From: Ricordea florida
Lineage: Eukaryota > Cnidaria > Anthozoa > Corallimorpharia > Ricordeidae
Direction of reading: 5' to 3'
DNA: 64,000 bases
NCBI GenBank assembly: GCA_949710005.1
Contig: OX453275.1
Coordinates: 6,038,481 to 6,102,480, forward strand
Positions 47,895-59,465 of the stretch are shown one piece after another; position 1 is the first letter of the stretch; each line of letters starts with the position of its first letter. The position numbers and the translations under genes were made by a program. The notes beneath the pieces are model-generated. The model made no database searches. It saw nothing but the letters and a program-made list of their open reading frames with translations, and was not told the origin of the DNA.

Positions 47895-48170
47895 AAAATC
47901 GAGCAATGTTTACCGAACAAGTTTGGACAATAGAGAATTCATTATATGGCCATTTTGTTTTGTTTTGCAGGAAAGAGCGGGAAATCTCGAGCAGGATTAA
48001 AGTGGAGTTCTATTGATTAATTTCTCGATTGGTTCGGTTTCTTTGCATCGCTGCGATAGGTGATTGGCTCAAGGATCTCACGACACTTTCTTAACCAATC
48101 AGAAATAAAACTAGAGTCGAACCGGTCGTAACTAACTCCCGCGCTTGTATTTTGTTTAGGTTGTGATTTC

Positions 48171-48700
48171 GAGTGATTGGTTCATTGTGCTGTGTCACAG
48201 TATTGTGATTGGTTCATTGTGCTGTGTCACAGTATTGTGATTGGTTCATTGTGCTGTGTCACAGTATTGTGATTGGTTCATTGTGCTGTGTCACAGTATT
48301 GTGATTGGTTCATTGTGCTGTGTCACAGTATTGTGATTAGTTCATTGGACTGGGTGAAACTGCTGTGATTGGTTTATTGGACTGAGTCAAACTGTTATGA
48401 TTAGTTCATTGGACTGTGTCAAACTGTTGTGATTGGTTTATTGCCCTGAGTCAAACTGTTATCATTGGTTCATTGGACTGTGTCAAACTGTTATGATTAG
48501 TTCATTGGACTGTGTCAAACTGTTGTGATTGGTTTATTGGACTGAGTCAAACTGTTATCATTGGTTCATTGGACTGAGTCAAACTGTTATGATTAGTTCA
48601 TTGGACTGGGTCAAACTGTTGTAATTGGTTTATTGGACTGAGTCAAACTGTTATCATTGGTTCATTGGACTGTGTCAAACTGTTGTGATTGGCCAGAGTA
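48171..48700. repeat. 32-bp minisatellite, about 16 units, rich in inverted CCAAT motifs
   Basis: Units of 32 bp begin GTGATTGGTTCATTG. The first five read ...TGCTGTGTCACAGTATT; later ones change to ...GACTG(A/T)GTCAAACTGTT, and the second type alternates TTCATTGG and TTTATTGG. Most units contain two ATTGG (CCAAT complement) motifs. The flanks (48013-48120) carry further isolated ATTGG/CCAAT motifs. Confidence 0.9.
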
Positions 48701-49290
48701 TTAACTCAGGGTTTGGTCTTATGACAGTGAGTTGACAAACGTTATGTTTTGAAAATTCCATGTCCTGCAATAAATAACTCCTCGCGCTCAAAAGTTAAAT
48801 ATCTTGGTGTTCATCGTTTTTGACATTAAAAATAACCACGAAAGGGGCAAAAGACAAAGTAAAACAAATCAATCCTGACTGCTTCGTACACGCTTCCCGA
48901 CGACTGAACTTCTTGGATTCAAATACCCGATAACTGAAACGTGTATAAATCTATAAACGGACTACAATGAGATCGAAAACCTTTCCTAGTGTAAATCTAT
49001 TGTTAAAGTGGTTAATTTCTGCAAAGAATTCGGATGGTGGTTGATGTTCCTTCAGTGCGTAACGTCACAGTCATGTGTCAGTCTGAGTAACTCAATTCAC
49101 GCCAACTCAAAGCCACGTGTCATATCTGAAAAGGGAAAACACAAAGAAAGTTCGTAGATGTTTACGGTCGGGTGACGTGTCTAAGGCGCTCCGTAGCCGT
49201 GAGGCTGACATGTTTAGAACGTCTCCCGGTTTATCATATAAACTACAGTGCTGTAAAGGAATTCATGGAACTGAGACGGCTGCGTTTTTC
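48701..49290. other. Intergenic, nothing recognised
   Basis: No gene-like frame. Downstream side of the PDZ gene on the minus strand. Confidence 0.35.
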
Positions 49291-49296
49291 ATTTAA

Positions 49297-49480
49297 CAAT
49301 AATGATAATAATGATAATAATAATAATAATAACAAGGAATTTATATAGCGCTTTTATCCAAGGCTCAAAGCGCTTTACAACACTTTTTGTGGGGGACTTT
49401 GCCAGACTGCTTATTAGTGACAGCCCTGGGTTAGGTTTCTTGTCTGAGGAAACAACACAGTCATCATAGTCATACATCTA
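49297..49480 (-). mobile_element. SINE tail-like repeat with ATT microsatellite
   Basis: An AAT/GAT microsatellite (49297-49332) is followed by TTTATATAGCGCTTTTATCC and CTCAAAGCGCTTTACA. The same layout (microsatellite, TATATGGCGC, AAAGGCGCTTTACAC) forms the tail of the SINE at 13460. No tRNA head is visible, so the copy is truncated or belongs to a relative. Confidence 0.55.
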
Positions 49481-49883
49481 TCCACTTTCACACCCCTCTC
49501 CCTCTAGATCAGGATCTTCATTAAAAAAAGTATTGGTAGTTATCTCCTTAAAATCTACCCTCTCCCCTCTCCCACCTCACCCCCCCCCTCCAAATCACGA
49601 CCAAACAATACCATTCATGCCAGGAATTTACACCTACCCTCCCGAGCCCAGGTTATAACCACACCCAAAACCACTCATATCTACCCCTTTACGTCATGAT
49701 TTAGACAGAAAAGTAAGTTCACCGCTTCTCTTACACACCCACCCCTTTGGGGTTAACATCTGTTCATAAATAAAACCGATAACAACCCTACATCGCAGTC
49801 ACGATCTGGACACAAGAAAGTTTAACTACTTCTACTTTACACGCTCCTCTTCATGTCGGGTCTGAAAAAAAAAAAAAAAAAAC

Positions 49884-51550
49884 TCACACTTCCTCTCCCG
49901 TGACGAGATTTCGTCTTCTGACCACGCTGCCGCTTCTAAGAAATGCACGTCTGCTACTTTTCTCTTGAGAAGTTGCTACAACCAGATCGATATTCTCCTG
50001 TTTGCAAGAACAACAACAGAATTGGTTAACTGGGCCATTCACAAACGATAATACTTTTTAAAGGGGGCTGATGTTACCCTCAAACTCTCCATGGAGTAGC
50101 GTGGCACTAAACATTAGGGGCCCGTTTCTCGACTGGGTCCCGACAGGAGCTCCTGGTCCCGATAACTTTACGGGCCCCGACCATCATTTGTAAGTCGGGG
50201 TCTGTTGAATGTTTTTTCTAGTTCTTGGGAAAACTAAAGAAAGGAAGACTGAATGAAATTGTAACATCGAGGAGTTATTATAAATAAGTAACAGGAAAAC
50301 ACACTGTCCAATTTGGAAAAAATTTCTTAAACTAATCGGCTGGCCACGGAAAGTTTTTCGTCCAGTTATTTCCAAATTAGTTAGCATGTAGTCAAGTTAC
50401 ATAAACATACTCAGGATCATTCCTGTACAACTCTAAGACAAACCCTAGCAGGGGTGTAGCTAGGATTTTTCAAAGGGGAGGGGGATGGGGGTGGGTGTGT
50501 GGGTCACACTGTGTCACAACCAGGGAACTTACTGGATTGGCATGTCGACGTGCACGCCGTGTTTTACTAAATGTAACTATGTAAAGATTGATTGCATGTT
50601 GATTCTTCGGATTCTCGTGGATTGACTCCTCAATTCCTAGCTACGACGTTGCCTAGAAACATCCCTCGCGCTTAAAAAGCTACTAAGAAATTACCGATTT
50701 CCTGTTCATAGCCTTGTTCAACTCCTCGTGGGCTTCCTGTACACTGACGTTCAGGAGACTGGTACCTTCCACGTTTAATAACTGATCTCCCGGATGTAAA
50801 CCACCTACCAAATAAGGCGATATATAAACAGTTTTATAGGCGATACATTAGTTTTATAGGCAAGAGGTTCATGGCTATACCCATCACGCAACAGTGGACA
50901 ACGGCAGTTTTATTCAGAAATGCAAATTAAAATAAATGCGAGTCTTAGTGTAGTAAAACAAAATTACACTATGAAACCGTTAACCAGCTTCCCTGTCCCA
51001 AAATATGGTTTGATCCACAGATAAAAGAATTAGAACCACACTGTATAGTAAAACAAACAGTACCACAGTAGAGTACTGTTCAGTAGCTTTCCAAAGAATG
51101 GTCACACTGCATGGTTTGATACACAGATGAAAAAGTTAGAACCACACTGTATAGTAAAACAAACAGTACCACAGTACTGTTCAGGAGTTTTTTACAGAAT
51201 GGTCACACAGTTTGCATTTCTTAACAATAAAGCACCGTTCAGAAGCTTTCTAAACGGAGGTCTCATTGCATTTTGATCTCTAGAAGAAACTAGAGCCCCA
51301 CGTTAATGCAAAGGGTACCACTAAAAAGTGCCGTTAAGCAGATTCAAACGATTGGCGACACTGTATAATGTTACTCATGAATGATTAAGTAATAACAATA
51401 TATACAAACGTGAGGGTGAAATATAACTGTTTTTTTTTATTAAGACTCGGACATATTCTTACCGTGCACTGAAGCACATCCATGTTCCTGTACTTCTGTT
51501 ACGTAAATTCCGCCATCTCGTTCTTTCAGTTCTAATCCTAAGTCAGAGAC
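49884..51550 (-). CDS. PDZ-domain protein, three exons of a larger gene
   Basis: Exons on the minus strand: 51550-51463, 50804-50695 and 49997-49884, all GT-AG with matching phases. Together they encode most of one PDZ domain: LGLELKERDGGIYVTEV, then GCASVHGGLHPGDQLLNVEG, TSLLNVSVQEAHEELNKAM, and NIDLVVATS. PDZ domains bind C-terminal peptides and scaffold membrane or junction complexes. The first strand and the carboxylate loop must come from an exon further upstream that I did not find. After the domain comes a basic stretch (SSRRAFLRSGSVVRRRNLV). The last exon either stops at TGA (49886-49884, ending GEEV) or continues through an overlapping GTGAGT donor at 49887. I cannot name the orthologue. 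Confidence 0.82.
50990..51240. repeat. Tandem-like copies of the GAACCACACTGTATAG repeat in a PDZ intron
   Basis: Two units of about 115 bp: TTGAT(C/A)CACAGAT, AGAACCACACTGTATAG, AAACAAACAGTACCACAG, CAAAGAATGGTCACACTGCA. The next intronless flank (51590-51850) and 55738-56000 have more. Confidence 0.75.
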
Positions 51551-52806
51551 CTAAAAGAACAAAACAAAAGTAAAGTTCTGATAAGCAGACTTTCAACGAT
51601 TATCCACACACTATACGGTTTGATTGGCTACAGATGAAACAGTTAAAACCACACTGCGTAGTAAAAGAAAAAAAAACAGGACCACAGTAGAGTGCTGATC
51701 AGTGTCGTAGCTTTCTAAATAGCGGGCACACTGCCTGGTTTGACCCACGTAGGAAAAAGTTAGAGTAACAATTCTCAGTAAACAAACAGCACCATAGTAA
51801 AATACCATCTAGTAGCTTTCCAAAGAATAGTCGACAGTACTGTAGGGCTTGACGAATGGAACGTTATAACCATCCTGTGTTTACACTCTTACTGTTTATA
51901 AGGGATGAAAACAATACTTAATTGGAGTGTACTAAAACCATACTTGTTTGCTTTCCAGTAATATCAACACATTTTCAATCTTTACAAACAGTTAACCCAA
52001 ACATAAAAGGACTGAAATTTACGGCTGGGTACGAGAAGACCACATTAATATATTCATTAATTATACAACGTGACGAAAATAACAGTTATTTCACTAAGCT
52101 AAGCACAGTCTTGGTAACGTTTCTGTTTTGCGTTAAACAAAACGCCTGCGTATTTAGCAACCATGCAAAATATGTCTTGAAAAAATTATATGCATGTAAC
52201 TTAACAAACTAGAATGTTCGTTGCACATTATAGTCTTAAACAGGTCAAACTAATCACATCAGTTAAGTCTCAACCAATATTACTTGAGTAAATATTAATG
52301 TGTGCTATTGTTTGCTTTTTGCTTGCCTGTTGCTGGAGCTGTCTCTTTCTCGGAAAGTGCAAAAGTAAAACTACTTAAGTTGATCAATACCCATGGAATA
52401 AATATTGTGTGCTCATGCCTGATGTTGTTGTGGCTTGTCGTCGACGAATCTGTATTTTCATACAACTTCACTCGGCCAGTGAAAAAGTAAAAGTACTTTA
52501 ATTGACCAAAACCTCAGACAAAACCATTATCATTATCATAAATATTGATTGTTTAGAATTTTGTTTTGGCTTGCCTGTCATTAAATATTTTTTCGTATAA
52601 GTAGGACAGTGAAAAGTAAAACTACTTAAATAAATCAAAAGCTCAGCCAATATCATTATCATTATCATAAATATCAGTTTGTTTTCTTCTAATTTTTTTT
52701 GCTTATCTGTCGTTGAATCTATCCTTTTTCGCACAATTCGGACGACCAGACCAGCTAATTTTCAGGCCCGGGATACTCTTACGGAAACCTCCATTTACTA
52801 CGATAG

Positions 52807-53293
52807 TGTCGCGGAAACCTCGCTGCCGGTCTTCCGCTTCGCTGGTCTAACAAACACTTGGACTGTATATCCGTTAACTTGCGATTTATTCCGTGGTTCT
52901 GCCACGTACCTCAGGACTTACATTCAACTATACTCACAATTCTTAGACTCTAAGACTCTACAGAAACTCTCTAAAAACTCTGGATTACAATATTCTGAAC
53001 CTGTATTTATATGTATCCTTACGAAAAGGTATTTCGCTCGTATTACACATTGAGCAATGTCCTATGTTGTAATGTAACTAAATTTGATAAGCATATTTCT
53101 CAATTTTGCATGTTCCTTGACCTTATTTAGTGATCTAAACGTGTTTAACTACTACGGTTCTTTAACGTGCTAAATCAGACTTGTTATGGTTTCGCAATCT
53201 GTCTTACAGTGTAATCAACACCGTAGTCCGTTGGTTTCGACAAGTTGCGTGATGAATCTAATTATAGATAAGCTAGTGTTAACTTTCATGACA
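52807..53293. mobile_element. Solo LTR, 487 bp, in block A only
   Basis: It begins TGTCGCGGAAACC and ends TTTCATGACA (TGT...ACA), flanked by the exact 5-bp repeat GATAG (52802-52806 and 53294-53298). Block B has the empty site (CTACGACAGGTTGAAC at about 56899). A 5-bp duplication with TG...CA ends fits an LTR retrotransposon. No internal region remains. Confidence 0.85.
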
Positions 53294-53694
53294 GATAGGT
53301 TGAACAAAAAGAAGACAAGAAGAAACCAAAACAGAGATTAAAAAATCTACTGCTGGGGGACATTCGTGAAGAAACTTGCAAGTTTGATAAATGCTAAACC
53401 ATATGCGGTACAATTCAAGTATTTTTACTGAAATTAGTGTTTAGTAGAGCATCGATTCTGGTGACATAGGTCTACTTCATTAACGTAAACAGGAAGAATT
53501 CTCATTGGAGGGTTGAGCTTGTTACGTAGGGATGTTTCCACACCACTAGCTGCCACCACTATAACAGCAACTGCGACTGTCCCTCAAATCATTTTAAGAT
53601 CTGAAACGCTTTTTCCTGTTCAGTAACGCCACAACCATCAGCCTCCAGTCAAGTGGTTGAACGGCCGGTGGATTCTCAGTGCGGGTTCGTAAAG

Positions 53695-53740
53695 ATGCTG
53701 TCACTATTTCACTCAGTTTTGCTCTTTACAACAGCTTCTG
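53695..53740 (+). CDS. Signal-peptide first exon, block A copy
   Basis: ATG CTG TCA... encodes MLSLFHSVLLFTTAS and ends after one G with the donor GGTAAGATG. The residues form a hydrophobic core with small residues at the end, as in a secretory signal peptide. The next exon in block A is not visible. Its twin at 57735-57780 is identical over the coding part. It is a candidate alternative first exon or a duplicated gene start. Confidence 0.5.
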
Positions 53741-54019
53741 GTAAGATGTATCTGATTATCTTGTTCACTGTTTAGTGTTTCGATCATGATTTGCCATTAA
53801 CAATGGGCGCTTCTTAGCTTTAGTGCTTGTCTGAATTGGAAGAGTGCTTACTGTGTTTAGAGGAAGAAAAATGCATTTCCGTCGTTCGAAAGTATTGTAA
53901 AAAACTTAAACGCCGCTGCAACCTAAAGCGGAAGTTAGACTTCCAATAGATTTAAAAATGATTTGGGTTCATAGATAAATGACGCAGAATCAAACTTCAC
54001 TTCTTCCCTTTGGCCAGAG

Positions 54020-54470
54020 TTTTTAGCGGAGCTCCACAGCGGCTCGAAGAGCCGCAGAGCGGAGCCCCATAACTACCGTGCGAGGATAGAAATTGAGAAA
54101 ACCATGCGTTTGAGTTCTCATGGTCATCGTGGCTAGCGGCATGGCTCGCGGGCGCGTGCGCCTATCGACGACGATGTTGCCCCAACATGGCGGCCATAGT
54201 CATCCGGGATATTTAGAAGGTCTTAAACCGAAACGAGGCTTTGTTTTTCGCGCGCATTTCGCGGCTTGCCGCGGCTACACAACCTACAGCCAGCAGTCTA
54301 CAATGTTTTGCTGAAGAAACGGATTATTCATAGCTTTTTTGGAGGAAAAATTTTCTTCCTACAAGTTTTCAAGCGTTTTTGGAGGGACATAAGCATAAAG
54401 CTGAGTTCTTTCTACAAGTTTTCAAGCATTTTTGGAGGGACTGTGTGAGGAGCTCCGCTTTTAGGTTTGC
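54020..54470. mobile_element. AGCGGAGCTCC-ended insertion in block A
   Basis: Block B lacks this stretch (TTTGGCCAAAGTTTTCACTCGCTTCG at about 58043). The ends are inverted (AGCGGAGCTCC at 54024, GGAGCTCCGCT at about 54450). Inside, AGCGGCTCGAAGAGCCGC is a hairpin, and CTACAAGTTTTCAAGC(G/A)TTTTTGG is repeated. The exact borders are uncertain. Confidence 0.6.
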
Positions 54471-55398
54471 CTAAATCTATTTAATACTCGCTTCGAAACA
54501 GTCCTGTTGCCTCCTCCAAACCTGCCTGTGCAGCATAGCTGTGCATAGCTTATCAGCGCTTTTCAAGTTGGTAGCCATCAATAGTGAGCCGGTCAAACTG
54601 AGTCACAGCTCGTCTAACCTTGCATACTCAATCTTCCGATAATTAGCTGCCGGAGAACCGGTTTTAACGTCTCTTCTTCAAGACGTCTCACGCGATGGCC
54701 ATGCAGCCAGGTTTATTAAATCTTCTACATCTCACAATTGATGATACTGGTGAAATATCACCATATAGGTTCTAATTCTTTATCTAATCGCTTTCATAGA
54801 TTTCCTGGCATCTGTATACTCCTTTGCTGCAAAAGGTTCACCTGATATATCCATTCCCTGCAATACAGGTGGCATTTCATTCTTCCATATAACCTTCGAT
54901 AAGAGGCTTTTTGCCAAGGAGATATTTTACGTGTGTATTCCTTTTATTTTCAGTAAACCCTTTCCCTCTTTTTTTTTTTACTTTATAATTCCTTACTTGG
55001 TAATTTTCCTCCCGGTAATTTTGTTGATCATATTCCAACTTTACTTATATCTAGAATTTCAATCAGCTGCCTCTGCTTATCGTATCATTTCGTTAAGTTC
55101 CTTCATGGTGATTGTATCACGGACTCTTCGCATCTTCATGTCCTCTCTAATTTGGGCACTGGTTTCTTGCAGTATCTAGCAATGGCCATCTGATTTCTCT
55201 CTCGCAGTAACTACCGTAGGATCGTTAGAGACGTTCCTTCTCTTGAATCACTTCTTCGATGGTAGTTCCTTTGTAGTTTGGATGACAGTTTTTTCATATT
55301 AAGCCATGAGGTTTGCATGTCAGGTCTAAGTCGTCGTTTCGTTATCATAGCTTTCGTCCCGGGTAAACAAAAAGCTTCACAGCCTTGCCCAATGACCC

Positions 55399-55434
55399 CT
55401 GAAGAAGACATAAAGATAGAAGTGTCGAAACGTC
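55399..55434 (+). ncRNA. Hammerhead-ribozyme-like core (candidate)
   Basis: CTGAAGA is followed by a possible stem II, GACA...TGTC, and then GAAACGTC. This order matches the hammerhead catalytic core (CUGAUGA, stem II, GAAA, then a GUC cleavage triplet) with one change. The block B copy is at 58980-59014 and a relative lies on the minus strand at 38424-38455. Stems I and III are not clear, so activity is doubtful. Confidence 0.3.
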
Positions 55435-55462
55435 GAGACGATGAATTGTAGCATCTTAAGTT

Positions 55463-55736
55463 ACATTCACTACTGATGAAAAACACGCTGAAGCGGCCCC
55501 GCCACCAACAAGACACCACACACAGCAGGCTAGCAACACCCAAGTGAAAACGTTTATTCTGACGGAATGAAATATAGCTGACGAGAGCCTTAGGACGCAA
55601 TGTACGAATTACGTGACCAATAAGTAGACTTCTGGTAAATTCCGAACAGTTCTAGAATGCACAAAATTAGGAGTCCCAAAAGTTTAAAACGAAATTAAAA
55701 AATGTCTGCATTTATCAAGAGTGCATTTCAAGCATA
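55463..55736. repeat. Junction repeat between blocks A and B, also at right edge
   Basis: ACTGATGAAAAACACG, AAGCGGCCCCGCCACCAACA and CACCCAAGTGAAAACGTTTA recur at 63561-63950 in the same orientation. Here the site 55621-55640 is the empty version of the palindrome insertion seen at 63732-63820. Confidence 0.85.
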
Positions 55737-57134
55737 TTCTTTCAACGATTATCCACACACTATACGGTTTGATTGGCTACAGATGAAAACGTTTAAAACC
55801 ACACTGTGTAGTAAAAGAAAAAAAAAACAGGACCACAGAAGAGTACTGATCAGTGTCGTAGCTTTCTAAATAGCGGTCACACTGCCTGGTTTGACCCACG
55901 TAGGAAAAAGGTAGAGTAACAATTCTCAGTAAACAAACAGCACCATAGTGAAATACTATCTAGTAGCTTTCAAAAGAATAGTCGACACTGTAGGGCTTGA
56001 CGCTGGAATAAAAACATTATAACCATCCTGTGTTTACACTCTTACGGTTTATAACGGATGAAAATAATACTTAATTGGAGTGTACTAAAACCATACTTGT
56101 TTGCTTTCCAGTAATATCAACACATTTTCAATCTTTGCAAACAGTTAACCCGAGCATAAAAGGACTGAAATTTACGGCTGGGTACGAGAAGACCACATAA
56201 ATATATTCAGTAATAAGACAACGTGACGAAAATAACTGTTATTTCACTAAGCTAAGCACAGTCTTGGTAACGTTTCTGTTTTGCGTTAAACAAAGCGCCT
56301 ACGTATTTAGCAACCATGCAAAATATGTTTTGAAAAAGTTATATGCATGTAACTTAACAAACTAGAATATTCGTTGCACATGATAGTCTTTAACGAGAAC
56401 AAGTCAAACTAATCACATCAGTTAAGTCTCAACCAATATTACTTGAGTAAATATTAATATGTGCTATTGTTTGGTTTTTGCTTGCCTGTTGCTGGAGCTG
56501 TCTCTTTCTCGGAAAGTGCAAAAGTAAAACTACTAAAGTTAATCAATACCCATGGAATAAATATTGTGTGCTCATGCCTGATGTTGTTGTGGCTTGCCTT
56601 CGACGAATCTATTTTTTTCATACAAATTAACGATTGTCATTATCATAAATATTGACTGTTTAGAAGTTTGTTTTGGCTTACCTGCCATAAAATATTTTTT
56701 CGTAAAAGTAGGACAGTGAAAAGTAAAACTACTTAAATAAATCAAAAGCTCAGCCAATATCATTATCCTTATCATAGATATTGTTTTCTTCTAATTTTTT
56801 TTGCTTATCTGTCGTTGAAACTATCTTTTTTGGCAGAATTCGGACGACCAGACCAGCTCATTTTCAGGCCCCCCATACTCTTAAGGAAACCTCCATCTAC
56901 TACGACAGGTTGAACAAAAAAAAAAAAAAAGACAAGAAGAAACGAAAACAGAGATTAAAAAATCTACTGCTGGGGGACATTCGTGAAGAAACTTGCAAGT
57001 TTGATAAATGCTAAACCATATGCGGTAAAATTCAAGTATTTTTACTGAAATTAGTGTTTAGCCGAGCATGGATTCTGGTGACATAGGTCTACTTCATTAA
57101 CGTAAACAGGAAGAATTCTCATTGGAGGGTCGAG

Positions 57135-57550
57135 TGTGACGGCCAGACTTAAACTGTCCGTAAAGCGAGTGTGAATTTAGACCGAAGTAGTTGCCTAACG
57201 CACTGCCACACAACTTCTAAACAACCCAGCCAAACTGTCACAATCTGGATTTATTTACGTTCATCTTGTGTGACCATGTGGTCGACTGAAATTGCAAGAA
57301 TAACGTAGCCCATATGACTAAGCTTAATGTAGCGATAATAACGACCAGTCTGGTGTAAAGAAAACTGAGAATTCATACATCAGTACCAACGTTCCCGGGT
57401 ATAGTTCACACCATAGAATACCTTGATCGTGCTTATCTCGACTCACTCACGAGGTTTCTACTGAACTAAGTGGTGTCATGTTCGTGAACCTTGTACTTAA
57501 CCGGTTAACAATTGGGTGCGTACCGCGTTGCCTGCACGCCAGCGGTAACA
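57135..57550. mobile_element. Solo LTR, 416 bp, in block B only
   Basis: It begins TGTGACGGCCAGACTT and ends AGCGGTAACA (TGT...ACA). The flanks TCGAG (57130-57134) and TTGAG (57551-57555) are a 5-bp duplication with one change. Block A has the empty site (GGAGGGTTGAGCTTG at about 53507). Sequence is unrelated to the LTR in block A. Confidence 0.82.
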
Positions 57551-57734
57551 TTGAGCTTCGTTACGTAGGATGATGTTTCCACACCACTAGCTGCCACTAC
57601 CCAAACAACAACTGCGACTTCCCTCAAATCATTTTAAGATCTGAAACACTTTTTCCTGCTCAGTAACGCCACAACCATCAGCCTCCAGTCAAGTCGTTGA
57701 ACGGCCGGTGGATTCTCAGTGCGGGTTCGTAAAG

Positions 57735-57780
57735 ATGCTGTCACTATTTCACTCAGTTTTGCTCTTTACAACAGCTTCTG
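57735..57780 (+). CDS. Signal-peptide first exon, block B copy
   Basis: Encodes MLSLFHSVLLFTTAS and ends in phase 1 at a GTAAGA donor. The exon at 59466-59561 starts in the complementary phase (G then TG gives Val). The two joined read as a secreted or membrane protein start. Identical to the block A exon, including the sequence around the ATG (TTCGTAAAGATG). Confidence 0.5.
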
Positions 57781-59465
57781 GTAAGATGTATCTGATTATC
57801 TTGTTCACTGTTTAGTGTTTCGATCATGATTTGCCATTAACAATGGGCGCTTTTTAGTGCTTGTCTGAATTGGAAGAGTGCTTAGTGTGTTTAGAGGAAG
57901 AAAAATGCATTTCCGTCGTTCGAAAGTATTGTAAAAAACTTAAACGCCGCTGCAACCAAAAGCGGAAGTTAGACTTCCAATATATTTAAAAATGATTTGG
58001 GTTCATAGATAAATGACGCAGAATCAAACTTGACTTCTTCCCTTTGGCCAAAGTTTTCACTCGCTTCGAATCAGTACCGATGGGGTCACTGATGCCTCCT
58101 CCAAACCTGCCTGTCCAGCATAACTGTGTATTATTACTCTTCAGCGCTTTTCAAGTTGGTAGCCATCAATAGTGAGCCGGTCAAACTGAGTCACAGCTCG
58201 TCTAACCTTGCATGCTCAATCTTCCGATAATTAGCTGCCGGAGAACCGGTTTTAACTTCTTTTCTTCAAGACGTCTCACGCGATGGCCATGCAGCCAGGT
58301 TTATTAAATCTTCTACATCTCACAATCGATGATACTGGTGAGAGATCACCATCTAGGTTCTAATTCTTTATCTAATCGCTTTGATAGATTTCCTGGCATC
58401 TGTATACTCCTTTGCTGAAAACGTTTCACCTGATATATCCATTCCCTGCAATACAGGTGGTACTTCATCCTCCATATTACCTTCGACAACAGGTTTTTTG
58501 CCAAGGAGATATTTTACGTGTGTATTCCTTTTATTTTCAGTAAACCCTTTCCCTCTTTTTTTTTTAACTTTATAATTCCTTACTTGGTAATTTTCCTCCG
58601 AGTAATTTTGTTGATCATGTTCCAACTTTACTTATATCTAGATTTTCAATCAGCTGCCTCTGCTTATCGTATCATTTCGTTAAGTTCCTTCATTGTGATT
58701 GTATCATGGACTCTTCTCATCTCCATGTCCTCTCTAATTTGGGCATTGGTTTCTTGCAATATCTAGCAGTGGCTTTAATGATTTTTTCTCTTGCAGTAAC
58801 TACCGTAAGATCGTTAGAGACGTTGCTTCCCTTGAATCTCTTCTTCGATAGTAGTTCCTTTGTAGTTTGGATGAGAGTTTTTCATATTAAGCCATGAGGT
58901 TTGCATGTGTCTAAGTCGTCGTTTCGTTATAATAGCTTTCATCGCGGGTAAAAAAAGAGCTTCACTTGCCCAATCACCCCTGAAGATGACATAAGATAGA
59001 AGCGTCGAAACGTCGAGACGATGAATTGTAACATCTTATGTTACATTCATTCAGGAGGGAGGGGGCGTCTCCAGGCAAATCAGTGGTTTAGTCATAACTG
59101 CCAGTGTGACGTCACGTCATACATCGGTGATTTTCAATATGGCGGGCAAATTTTTTGTTCGTTAACAAAAAGATATGTCGAATTTTCTAACGTTTTGATG
59201 ATTCAATAACTTTATTCTATGTTACCAAGGATTTAAAATATACGAAAGACTTCTTTGAAATAATATTTGGTACGATAAATTATTCAAAAGCCTCACATTT
59301 CGGTTAGAAACATACTAACAAGTGGCTGAGACGTCGGCAAAGTTTAATGGGTTGATAACGTTTTCCCGGAGCCCACACAGAAATGCGGAGATGTTCTGAT
59401 CCCAGAACAGGAGGTTTGGTACATCATATATTAAGTTTGCTCTGTGCTAAGAATTAATTCTTCAG

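Larger units (their letters stand above)
51590..55462. repeat. Tandem duplication, block A
   Basis: The same order of blocks recurs in 55737-59045: TTTCAACGATTATCCACACA, an AAACCATACTTGTTTGC segment, TGCTTGCCTGTTGCTGGAGC (52322), the signal-peptide exon, TTCAAGACGTCTCACGCGAT, and the terminal GTCGAAACGTCGAGACGATG. Block A alone contains the solo LTR at 52807-53293 and an insertion at about 54020-54470. Minus frames near the right end (such as 55211-55600) are mutually broken and read repeat sequence. Confidence 0.88.
55737..59045. repeat. Tandem duplication, block B
   Basis: Collinear with block A at about 51590-55462 apart from insertions, with scattered substitutions. Block B alone contains the solo LTR at 57135-57550. 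A minus frame at 58368-58625 (NYKVKKKRGKGFTENKRN...) stays open here but is broken in block A. It is Lys-rich and unrecognised, and could be part of an old element or exon. Confidence 0.88.

Noticed and set aside
55211-55600. 129-residue minus frame across the duplication end
   Set aside because: It spans the join between block A and the junction repeat and is broken in the other copies.
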